A DNA stretch of 64,000 nucleotides from Mycteria americana (Eukaryota; Chordata; Aves; Ciconiiformes; Ciconiidae): positions 8,633,562 to 8,697,561 of the forward strand of contig NC_134367.1 of NCBI RefSeq assembly GCF_035582795.1. Reading direction: 5' to 3'. Below, piece by piece: positions 1 through 10,050 of this stretch (within the stretch, counting starts at the first letter, position 1; each line of letters opens with the position of its first letter). The notes under the pieces were generated by a model. The model saw only the letters and a program-made list of their open reading frames with translations. It was not told the DNA's origin and did no database searches. A program made the translations under genes and the position numbers.

Positions 1-2908
1 TATTCTGGCATACTATTTTCTACTGTTCTTATCTGGGATCACCCCCTGCCCCCCCCATGTAAACAGTACTCGTGGTTGTGTGTGATTAACTTGAAAACAG
101 CCCAGCCATAAAGCAAATCTGTGACAGCCATGGCTTTCTTTTCATCCCTATTCCAGAGCATGCTTTCAGACTGCAGCCCAGGCAGCTTAAGCTGATCCTT
201 GTGCTGGCTGCTGCAGTTCCTCCAGCCCAGCTGTGCATTTTTGCTCTATCCCTTGCACTTACTTTAGTACGTCAGACCCTTTGTTAAACCATTTTAGCCA
301 GCAAACTCATCCAAAAATGATCTATATTTGTTGGGTTAGTTTTCTGCTGACTGTGGGATAGCTGGAGGTTTTAACAAGTGTTGGAGTTGGCACGAGATGG
401 GGCCTTGGAGCGTGTGGTGGTGGGTAGGGGGAAGTGAGCTGGTTTGCAGCTGCAGTTAGATCGTATTAGGCTCCCTCGATTGTATTAGGTTCTTGTAACT
501 AAAGTTGTTTAAGATGCTTAAGTCTCTTTGTATACTGTTAACCTGTTGGTAATGCCCAACTTAGAGATTGTCAGTATTGCTGAAGAATTGAATCAGGTGT
601 CTCTGTGTCTGTTGTAAAGTTCTAGTCCAGAATATTTTCTTTTGTTACACTCTTTACATTCCTATTTATTTGTGTCCATTAGTGCTAACAAAGTGAGTTT
701 GGAAGCACTCATTGAGTTAAATAGTTTTACTATAGATAATTCTGCCGCTATGGTTACTCTTAAATGTTTGTAGATAATTGATTTTGAAGATATAAGAACT
801 AAGGTTTCTTTTGAAGTTTATTCTGTACCTTAGTTTTTCTTCTTACCTCTTAAACCCAAGAAAATATTGAATAATAAGCTTAATCTGTGTTAAAACAGCA
901 AAATCCACTTTCATGTACAATGATTTTAAATGTAAATGTAGATGACACTAGGGCATCAGTTTTCTTGAATTCAGAGCCAGGTATATGGCAGACATTTACT
1001 GGCGTACTTAAAATCTGCAAATCTAGTTTTCTACGTGTCTTTGCAGTTCACTAGTGATTCCTGTTTCTCGTAATTCAGTGACTCAGGTGCTCAAGCGATG
1101 TCACAGAATGATGCTTGGGATTAAAAGATGGGCTGACTTTTAAAATAATTATATATTTTAGGAAGCGAAAGCTGTGTCCAGTGCATGAGCATAGGACATA
1201 CTCTATGGGTCTACATTTGGTATAGCAAAAATTCTGCCTGTTTAGGGACTGCAGTGAGCCAAGAATTAGGAGGCCTGTGTCCAGCTGATTTGAAGGCCTC
1301 TATCCTTGCCCAGAGCTAAATGTCTAGCAGTTTCTGAACTGCTTTTTCTTGCTATGGACTAGCTTTTGGCCACTGGTTGGGGTCTGCAAGCCTTTTTTAT
1401 CTTTGCCCCCTGAGAAATGATTGTCAGGTGTGTGACTGCGTCATGCCTTGCCAAGGGATGTGATATTTCCTCATCCCATACCAGCAGAATATTATTCCTG
1501 CCCAGCCTACTCTGAATCCAGTTTCTTACATCACACAGCCAACTAAGGGAACCTTTGCTGTCTCTTAAGCATTTTTCCTGGGATCATATGTCTAGATGCG
1601 TAGCCCTTAGATGGCGTCTCTGTCTAACACTTAATGCTGCCCTGAAGTTGATTCTTTTGTCCTGTGGTAGTGGTTTGCTCAGTGTAGCAGTACCTGTGCC
1701 ATGGCTTCATGTAAATCAGGCAAATCATGTGGTGAGTCGTACGTTTGAGAATAACACTTGGATCTCTCTGTATTTCACAGCAGTCCATTTTTCTAAGTGG
1801 CTGTGGCCAGCTTGAGCTACTGTTAGGCTGTCCGGTGGTTGTCCTGAGCAGCAGTGTGCCGCAGTGACTCTGGGCTGCTCTCAGAAATGCTGCCCATCCA
1901 TCACAGAGAATTTTGTTCCTCAGGAGACCTGGCCTCTGCACTGCTATTACTGTACAGCTGAGTGGCTGTGACCATTTTCATCCCATCGTTGCAGACTGAT
2001 TTCTCTATGGGAATGAGAATGAGTGGCTTGCTTAGGGTAACATCAACTAAACTCCTTTCCTGGGCCAAATGAAGATCTTGTTTCCCATTATGAGATGGCA
2101 GCAGTCTACTCTTAATCCCGTTGCAGCTCTGGTAGCTAATTTAGCTGGACCTGATTTTCAACTATCAACTGGCTGTTTTGGTTTAGTGCCATATTTGTAT
2201 TTTTTGCAGTTGTTTGTCCCTGCAGTCTGTCTTTTGAATGTAATCAGTCTTTTAGCCTTTTGTTTCTGAATGTCTATATAGAAAGTACTTCAGTTCATTA
2301 TGCTACTATATTAGCAAACGAATTAAAATAGATTAAGGTATAGTATATGAACGTGGAAAGAATTGAACTGATTTTCATAAAAAGTAATTTGATACTCTTT
2401 GGCAGATTATCAGAGGGTAGAAAACAATTCTTCATAAACATACATTATCTAGGTAGTCGTGCTGAGAATAATTTTGGAAGAAATGTACCTGTAAAAATTT
2501 GGGCACTTAGAACAAATAAGTAACTACAGAATTCTAGTAGAATAGTCTGAGGAATTATAGATTTTATAACTTTATCCTTGAAAAACCTCTAGCTGTGAAA
2601 TAAAACCAAAGGAAGCATTTCATAACAAGTTAAAACATTTGTTTTATTTGTGAAGTTGTTCTGCTTGATGGTTTAAAAAAAACAGATTGTAATTATGATT
2701 AGACTTCTGCAATATTTAATTTGTTTTGGGTTTTGAAGTAATAAGTACTTACTATTCGGTGTTCTGATATTTAGACAGTTTTAACTCATTTTTTCTGCAC
2801 TTGAAAATGTGTTATAATTTGCATGAAGAAAATTGTAATGTCTTTTCTTGTTTGTTGTGTGTGTAGTTAGAAGTGATAAGGTTCTAATTAATGTATTTCT
2901 TGGAACAG
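1..2908 (+). other. ATAD2B intron (partial), no exon recognised
   Basis: AT-rich intronic sequence upstream of the first exon in the window. Short open frames here do not resemble the AAA+ region and lack paired splice sites. There is a C-rich stretch at about 43-57. I saw no CR1 tail, tRNA or recognisable repeat. Confidence 0.7.
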
Positions 2909-3041
2909 ATGTACCAAGTCTAATATTAGATGATAGTGAAGATGAGAATACTTCATCAATTTTTGAGACGAGCTGTCACTCAGGATCACCAAAGAAACAG
3001 TCATCAGCTGCTATACATAAACCCTACCTTCATTTTACAAT
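2909..3041 (+). CDS. ATAD2B: ATAD2B exon w1: linker before AAA2
   Basis: This exon starts after a pyrimidine-rich acceptor ending ...GGAACAG and ends at a GTGAGT donor. The first codon is split after one base (G|AT, Asp) and the last is split AT|G (Met). It encodes DVPSLILDDSEDEN, then a Ser-rich piece (SGSPKKQSS) and IHKPYLHFTM. This is the acidic and serine-rich linker between the first AAA+ module, encoded upstream of the window, and the second. It should be unstructured and may be phosphorylated, which is inference from composition. The open frame that runs upstream of the acceptor is intronic read-through and should not be taken as coding. Confidence 0.9.
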
Positions 3042-4974
3042 GTGAGTGTTTCTCTAAATGCATATAACCACACAAGTAAAACCATGAAATTCTTGCATCA
3101 GGAGAGGTAACAAAGGTGATCTTTTGCTTTGTGGTGGCAATGGTATTCTGTAATAGAAACATGTAAGTATATGGACAAGAGTTTTAGATATGTGAATGGT
3201 CTTAGGAAAGGCTGCATCCTAGATGCACTAATCAGAAATATTTTGCAACAGACTGGTGTAGCTTAGAAGTAAGGATGTTAATAGAAATTCTTAATTGTAA
3301 CAAGCCGTTTTGATTTGAAAGATTAAGAACTGGGAAGAGAGGTATGTAGGAATATTTTGGAGGGCTGCTTTGCTTTTTCTTGGTCTAAAGTATTGTTGAG
3401 CTTCAGTGTACGCAGCTGTTTGGATGCATTATATAATTAATGCATTTAGCATTTCTAACATCTTTTTTTTTTTCATTGTTTTTTCATGGAAAGTTTTGGG
3501 AAAATGGGAATTTAGAAAGTGTGTGAAACTTGGATGAGTCTTCCCTGTATGAATTGGACTGGCTACAGTTATTAACAGTAATAAACTAACATTTCTTTGT
3601 TTTGCTTTAAGAATAGTTTTAGACTACTTTATGTGATGGGTTCTGTAGGGAATTTGCTAAATAAAGAAAATGAGGTTAGGAAAACTGTTCAGTAGTAGTA
3701 CTGTTTAGTAGAGCCATCTTGTGGAAAACTGCTAAAATTTTTGTGCTAAAGAGTGATGCCAGAACAGCATTTTATGGAAATTTAAGCTTGAAAATCAGAA
3801 TTGAAGTTCAAATAGTTTGAGGTACATAGTCAAATATTTTAATGCCAAATTTAAGCTTTTGTTGTGAAGGTGAGAGGGGGAACCCAAACCAAAACAACAA
3901 TATTTGTTTGTGTGTCTAAATTGTGTGTCTAAATAAAATAATCTCAAGAGCATGTTTATTTTTATGAAGTATGTAAGCCTCCCTTAATTTATCTTTCTGA
4001 GCATTTTTGATTGCTATCTGTGTAACTTCCACCATCAGAACTGAAAAGCCAAAGGTCAGCAATGTTCATAGCTGTTACAAAATATTTAACCTGAAATAAA
4101 ACCAGCCAGTCTTGTTTCACTGCCTGAGCTAATTGATGTACAGATAAAAATGCCTTAATGAGACAAAATGCAAATTAATATTAAAACTTTCTTGTTTCAT
4201 AATAAATTTTCTATAAATGGAAAAGACTTTTAATGGAAAAACCTAATGCTTCTCTCCATGTCTCACTGGTCCCCAAAACAAACAAACAAACAAAAACCCA
4301 AAAATCCTTGTATGGACTCCTTAGGATTTCTTCTCAACAGTGAAAACAAAGAATAAGTTTACCTTTGCACTTTTTCCTTTAAAAATCTTTCTTCTATCTG
4401 GAAATCTACTGAATAGAAGCATATAAAGATGCTAAAATAAAAGATGCATAGTGATTTTAATCAATCCTACTGCAGGTCTTATTTCTTAAACAAACAAAGT
4501 GTTGAAATGTTAGGTGGTTCTTGGAAATCTTGGGTAGCACATTAAGGGATGAATGTATTGACCTGGGATTCCTGAGGCTATGAGAGAGATGCTTTGATAG
4601 TTAGGACTGAACTAGGGATGATTAAATAGATATCTTCACTGGAAGTCCATTAAGTCTTTTTATATGATCAAGGAATTGTTTTTAAATAAACTGCTTATAA
4701 TCAAAGCTCTCATGAATTTGTTATGCACATAGCTTTGCATGGATGAGTTTGAATTAAATTGTTGTGGAATCAAAGAATAGACAAAGCTTGAGTTATTGAG
4801 ACTTGGAGTAGTTTTGAGGTATACTAGAGTTAGTTGAATCTTTTAAGGGCATTGTAGGAAACTATTAACCATTACTGAAGGTCTTTTGGATTCTAAAAAA
4901 ACCTTATTTTATATATCCATCCATTAATAACATCAGCATGTTAATTGTATTTTGTAACTGTTGTTTTGCTGCAG
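3042..4974 (+). other. ATAD2B intron w1
   Basis: AT-rich intron. A short (AAAC)n-like microsatellite lies at about 4,275-4,300. No other repeat or gene was recognised. Confidence 0.75.
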
Positions 4975-5161
4975 GTCAGCTTATCACCAGCCAACCTCTT
5001 ACAGACCAAGATTACTGCTATCTGGAGAGAGAGGTTCGGGTCAGACTTCGCACCTTGCTCCAGCACTATTGCACACTCTTGAAAAATTCTCTGTACACAG
5101 GCTAGATCTGCCAGCACTTTATTCAGTCAGTGCCAAAACGCCTGAAGAATCGTGTGCACAG
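4975..5161 (+). CDS. ATAD2B: ATAD2B exon w2: degenerate Walker A of AAA2
   Basis: The acceptor is TTGTTTTGCTGCAG and the donor GTGACG. The first G completes the split Met codon and the exon ends in phase 0 at CAG (Gln). It encodes the start of the second AAA+ module: YHQPTSYRPRLLLSG, then GERGSGQTSHLAPALLHTLE and the strand region LDLPALYSVSAKTPEESCAQ. The P-loop position reads GERGSGQTS (5,024-5,050). It keeps the glycine spacing but has Gln where an active Walker A has the ATP-phosphate-binding Lys. This agrees with the known inactivity of AAA2 in the ATAD2 family, where the module has a structural role in the hexamer. Confidence 0.93.
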
Positions 5162-5797
5162 GTGACGTTTCAGATTCTCTTGTAATGAGTAAATTATGTA
5201 ATTCTGGAACAGGATTAGTTGCATCAATATAAAGGCAGCTAACTGGAATGTAACTTAAAAGCCAGGTTTTTATAGGCTCCTCCTATTTTCATGTTTAAAG
5301 GGGTCTCTAGAGGATGATTAAGATTTCTCTGCTGACTAGTGAGAGTAATTACATTTTTAACTTGCCCCCTCAGTCACATACCTAATGTCAAGTAAGCTTA
5401 ATCTGGGTATTCTGTTCCTGATTTTCATTTTATTAGCTCGTGTATGAATTGGTGTGCTGTGGTTCTAGGTTCGTTTACTTAGTTTAAAATGTTTTAGGTT
5501 TCAGAACAGTTTGTGGTGCATTTTGCGTGGTCTTAGCAAGTTTTTAAAATATATATGACAAATAGTTGTTTTGTAGTCTCCGTAGCACATTAATGCAAAA
5601 TAATTGAATGGTACAGCTAACAGTCACAAACACTTGTTTAGAAAGCCTTTATCATTAGATAATTTTATTTTACTGGAACATTTGTATATAAAATACCACA
5701 AACATGAGTCATTTCCTAGTCCACAAGAATTTTATTACTCACAAGTGATAATAACAATTAGTTTCTTCGTTTAAATACTACTGTTTCTTTTCATTAG
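5162..5797 (+). other. ATAD2B intron w2
   Basis: Short AT-rich intron with no recognisable feature beyond its splice sites. Confidence 0.8.
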
Positions 5798-5983
5798 ATC
5801 TTTCGTGAAGCTCGAAGAACAGTACCAAGTATTGTTTACATGCCTCATATTGGTGATTGGTGGGAAGCTGTCAGTGAAACTGTGAGAGCTACTTTTCTAA
5901 CTTTGCTGCAAGATATACCATCTTTCTCCCCTATATTTCTACTGTCTACCTCTGAGTCCATGTATAGCGAATTGCCTGAAGAG
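5798..5983 (+). CDS. ATAD2B: ATAD2B exon w3: degenerate Walker B of AAA2
   Basis: A phase 0 to phase 0 exon of 62 codons, with acceptor TTTTCATTAG and consensus donor GTAAGT. It encodes IFREARRTVPSIVYMPHIGDWW, then AVSETVRATFLTLLQDIPSFSPIFLLSTSESMYSELPEE. The hydrophobic strand SIVYMPHI sits where an active AAA+ protein has hhhhDE. No acidic pair is present, so the Walker B glutamate is missing. The later strand (SPIFLLSTS) corresponds to the sensor-1 region. Together with the previous exon this shows an ATPase-dead module. The neighbouring exons supply the rest of the domain. Confidence 0.93.
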
Positions 5984-6649
5984 GTAAGTTTATTGTGGAA
6001 GGAGGCGTTGTTAGGGAGGTACGTGCTCTTCAGAATGTTTTGATCATGTAAAAACAGTGTGTTTTGCACTGATTTTCTAACTTAATTTAAAATATGTCAA
6101 ACTGAAAAATATAATATTAATTAAATGTTTGTAGTTTTCTTTAATGAGGGATGTACGTCCATATTATCAATTTTCATAATCGCCATGCTACTTTGCTGAG
6201 AAGACAAAATTGTTCATTTTGTCATTTGTTCATTTTGACAAATTACTCCAGTGTAATTAAATGCAGATTTAGTCTAAAGGCTTGACTTTTAGCTTTATAT
6301 CCTCTGAGGTTCAGGATGGGGGAGGGAGTTCCTATTTTTTTCCTCAACATTTTTTTTTTTCTCCTGCCTGTTCTCTTCTTTTGACTGCTGAGATGGCCAT
6401 TGTTAGGATCATGGGATACTACAAGTTTAGTTACTACAGAAAATTAAGTGAGAATTACAAGTATTTGTTTTTCCTAGGATGTGTACATTGCTTTTGGTGG
6501 AGTTTACTATCTTCTCTCCTGTGGCTAATTTTGAAAAGTTTGTGACTAGTGTTTTAGTATAGTCATTAATCATATATTTTTGAGTGGGGGCTCAGTTTTC
6601 ATATGGCTTTGTGGTTTTGTTTTGTTTGTTTTTTGTTTTTTTTTTTTAG
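5984..6649 (+). other. ATAD2B intron w3
   Basis: Short intron that ends in a T-rich tract with TTTG/TTTTG repeats (about 6,612-6,647) directly before the acceptor. Nothing else was recognised. Confidence 0.8.
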
Positions 6650-6785
6650 GTGAAATGTATTTTCAGAATCCAGTATGAAGAGGTTTTTTATATTCAAAGA
6701 CCAAGTGAAGACGACAGATTGCGATTTTTCAAAGGGTTAATTCTTGATGAGGCAGCAATGCCCCCACCAAGAAGGAAACAGGCTG
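6650..6785 (+). CDS. ATAD2B: ATAD2B exon w4: end of AAA2
   Basis: The acceptor follows a T7-AG tract, the donor is GTAAAC, and the exon ends in phase 1. It encodes VKCIFRIQYEEVFYIQRPSE, DDRLRFFKGLILDEAAM and the basic PPPRRKQA. The piece closes the second AAA+ module and leads into the helical linker before the bromodomain. The frame is intact and no odd codons were seen. Confidence 0.92.
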
Positions 6786-7105
6786 GTAAACTAAGTTACA
6801 GTAAAACCAATAATAATGTGATCTGAATGTTGGGTTTTTTTGTGATATTTTCCTTTTTCAAAAGGTGTGGGTAAATGACAGTTGGTGTAATTAGCATTTG
6901 ACAGTGTTAATCAGTGCCCAGTATAAATGTCTTGCATTACAGTTATCAGTTTTGGAAAATGGAGAGCTGTGGGGTTAAGAATGCAGTGATAGATCAATGA
7001 GGCAGATTATAATGACATTTGCAGTGGCATAATCCCAAGAGCCACTGTGTTGTTAATATTTCCATTGTCTGACTTCTTTTTTTTTTTTTTTTTTTTTTTC
7101 CCTAG
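6786..7105 (+). other. ATAD2B intron w4 with T23 tract
   Basis: A 320-nt intron. Its 3' end carries an uninterrupted run of 23 T (7,077-7,099) followed by CCCTAG, an unusually long polypyrimidine tract that is likely to vary in length between individuals. Confidence 0.85.
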
Positions 7106-7302
7106 CTCTTCGTGCTCTGGAAGTTCTTCCTCTTGCACTGCCGTGTCCTGCCCGTGAGCTGTCAGAAGCAGAAAAACAGCGAATGGAGGACCAGGAAGAG
7201 AACACTTTGAGAGAGCTGCGGTTGTTTCTCAGGGATGTTACCAAGAGACTGGCCACAGACAAACGCTTTAACATCTTCAGCAAACCGGTGGATATTGAAG
7301 AG
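7106..7302 (+). CDS. ATAD2B: ATAD2B exon w5: linker and first half of bromodomain
   Basis: The exon enters in phase 1 (G|CT, Ala) and leaves in phase 0 after GAAGAG. It encodes ALRALEVLPLALPCPARELS, the helix EAEKQRMEDQEENTLRELRL, then FLRDVTKRLATDKRFNIFSK and PVDIEE. The bromodomain begins around LRELRLFLRDVTKRL (helix Z). RFNIFSKPV holds the shelf of the acetyl-lysine pocket, here Asn-Ile-Phe. The donor GAG|GTCTTG is far from consensus at +3 to +6, yet it is the position that joins in frame to VSDYLEV in the next exon. A possible competing donor, CCG|GTGGAT, lies 15 nt upstream. Confidence 0.92.
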
Positions 7303-9890
7303 GTCTTGTTTCAGTAATGTGCAAACAATGAAGTTGAAACTATTAGAAAAAGAATATAAATTAAAAAAAGGAAATGGATAAGTTAATAAGAAAAATAAGT
7401 GTTTGATCCATGATCTTTCCAATCTAAAATGCTGATTTTTAGCTGGTGAGATAGTCACAGCCTCATCTGTGATGCAGGGAGCTGGAACATGTTCTTTGGC
7501 TATACCAGTGACCTACTGAAAAACCTTGTGCATTCCTGTCAATTTTATAACTGAATTCAACATTTAAAAATGCCACCACTCCTGTCCGTACCAGTGCTCC
7601 TGAAATATTTGAAACCATAAATATAATTCTTTAATAAAAGCTTTTACAACATTGTAATCCTATACGCATGCTAATATTGGGAAAGTGATCTGTGTTCTAT
7701 AATGTATTCAGCATTAATGGTATTGTTGAATAATTTCAGCAGTAATGCTTGTGGATGCCATTAATCACAGATGGTAGCACATTATAAGGCATTAACTGGT
7801 CGATTACGGAGTGTGCACACCTAACTGAGACAGTTCGATCTGCAAATCTATTTTCAGGTGCTGTTATATGAATAGGATTTTGTTCAGCCTGACTTTGAGA
7901 TCAGATGTTGGCCCACTGCAAGCTTTGCAAGCTTGCTAATTAAAAAAACCCACACTTAATTGCTTCTAAAGAGAAGCATCTCTTTTGGAAGACATTAAGA
8001 GATGAATATGGGACATTAAAAATACAGCATTGTAAAAAGCAGATTTGCAATGTAAATTCCATGCAGGATGGAACAGGCATCTTTTATGGGCCCATGCAGT
8101 CGTTTCTTAATTTGAGTTTTCCATAGTGTTCTGTAGCTGACTGTTTTTGAAAGACTGACTAGAGCTCTTTAATGTGGCAGCTTAACAGCGTGAGCGTGGT
8201 CTGAGCAGTAACTTTGATTTTTTTTTTAATTTTTTTTTTTTTTTAAATGAAACTGCTTGGGAGGTCCAATATTGTAGGAAACCCTTCATACTTGCAGTAA
8301 AGGCAGTTTCTTTCCCCGAAGAACTTGCGGTCTAAACTTACATGAATAAGGGCACATAAAGAAAGAACAATTTACCTTCCTTGTTTTGTAGATGGAGCAT
8401 CAAAATGTGAATTTGTTATTTAAAGACTTGCCAAAATCGCTGCTAATATATCACAGCACTATAAATCAAATGTAATCCTTTTTGTCACCAATGGTGCCTG
8501 TAAGCACAGGACTGTCCTTTCCTTTTCTACAACAGCCTCTCTGCTTGGCTTTCTGAGAAAATGTGTTAAGTTAGTTCCACTCCTACATGTGTTGCAGAGA
8601 ATGCTGCTCTGTGATAAGTCAAGGATTTTCCTGACTAATTCAGCGGCAATGTTTACAGTTTCCAGTGAAGATTCTTTCTGATGATCTGCTAACCAGAAAA
8701 GGAAGCGTGTGGCTTAGCTTTCCAATCACTGAACCAATTCTCATAATGGTTCCATAGAGGGAGACAAAAAGAGAATTTTTGCCATTTTAATTTTTCATCA
8801 TAAATTTCAATGCGTATGTTTAAGGAATTAGGTGATAGACTGCTGTCCACTGAAGTAATGCATTAATGTTACTTTATGTTGTAATATATTTTTGTAATAT
8901 ATTTTTGTATGAATGTCTACAGATACTTTATTTAAAAAAAAGTTCTTACAGAGCCATTATGGCTTGATCTGAATAGTTATTTAACTCTTAAGTATTTTGG
9001 CAGCTACCATCATACGTGGGTGACTTCAAAAGAAAAAAAGCAATACTGTTTCTGAGGCTGCCAGTATTTTTAATTGATCGTAATCTTAATCACATTGAAA
9101 CATTCAAGTATAGGGTTTTTCTTCTTGAAGTAAATAACAAATTAATAGATTTTTTTTTTTTATGAACTTTGTTACAGCAGCTGTGCTCATGTATTTGACT
9201 ATCAAGGTTGAGCCCCTTATGGTATCATTAATTATGTTAAATACCGTTTAGTGTACCCTAGTGGTTGCTCAGTCTCCAGTTACGAGCTAAGCTCATAGTA
9301 GGCTGTGAACTCTGACACAAGGCTGTCTCTTTAGACTGCCCTTCTGTACAGTCAATCTAATGTCTTCAATCGATAAAACCTGACTTTTTTTGTTGAACGA
9401 GTGATTGAAGAAACTATTCAATAGAAGATATTTAAAAGCTGATAATTTGACTGTTCGGTTTAATGAGAACTTTACCTACAAGGCAAACAAAATACAGCTT
9501 CTGTAGTTTTTCCTAGGGTTTTGAGTTAGGCTGGTTGTTTTTGCCTTTCTAACCCAAGACAGTGTTATAACACTATTAAAAAAAAATCAGTCTAAATAAA
9601 ATTAAAAAATACATTTATGTTAAAATGTTTTGCCTCAAAAAAACCATTAAATTAATTTTGAAAGATAAACTGGTGAGCTACTGAAGAAAATGTAGCTTTG
9701 GAAGTCCTGTGTTTTATTTAGTCTGATAAAACTTCCTTTTCAATACAAATTTGTTTAGAAATCAAAATGTTTAGTTAATGCATTAGAGCTAAGCATGTGG
9801 AATGAATACGAGTATAAAGATGTGTCATTGGCAATGTTCAAATGGAATGCATATGGTCCTGTGTCATTTCTATATGCTGTTTGTTTATAG
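7303..9890 (+). other. ATAD2B intron w5
   Basis: AT-rich intron beginning with the weak GTCTTG donor. Low-complexity tracts include two T-runs at about 8,218-8,245 and a 13-bp tandem duplication (GTAATATATTTTT twice) at 8,881-8,906. No mobile element was recognised. Confidence 0.7.
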
Positions 9891-10050
9891 GTTTCAGATT
9901 ACCTTGAAGTTATCAAAGAGCCAATGGACCTATCAACAGTAATAACCAAAATTGATAAACACAACTACTTAACAGCCAAGGATTTCCTAACAGATATTGA
10001 CCTGATCTGCAGCAATGCATTGGAGTACAATCCAGACAAAGATCCCGGAG
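9891..10050 (+). CDS. ATAD2B: ATAD2B exon w6: bromodomain core with acetyl-lysine Asn
   Basis: The acceptor is TTTGTTTATAG, the donor GTAAGG, and the exon ends in phase 1. It encodes VSDYLEVIKEPMDLSTVITK, IDKHNYLTAKDFLTDID and LICSNALEYNPDKDPG. This is the heart of the bromodomain: the PMDLSTV segment of helix A and the motif CSNALEYNPD. The Asn of YNP is the residue that hydrogen-bonds acetyl-lysine in this family, and it is present, so the reader function is predicted to be kept. The open frame continues past the donor into the intron; the spliced product continues at 14,708. Confidence 0.95.

Noticed and set aside
2848..2908. Coding extension upstream of exon w1
   Set aside because: The family sequence begins at DVPSLILDD after the GGAACAG acceptor; the upstream residues do not fit and are intronic.
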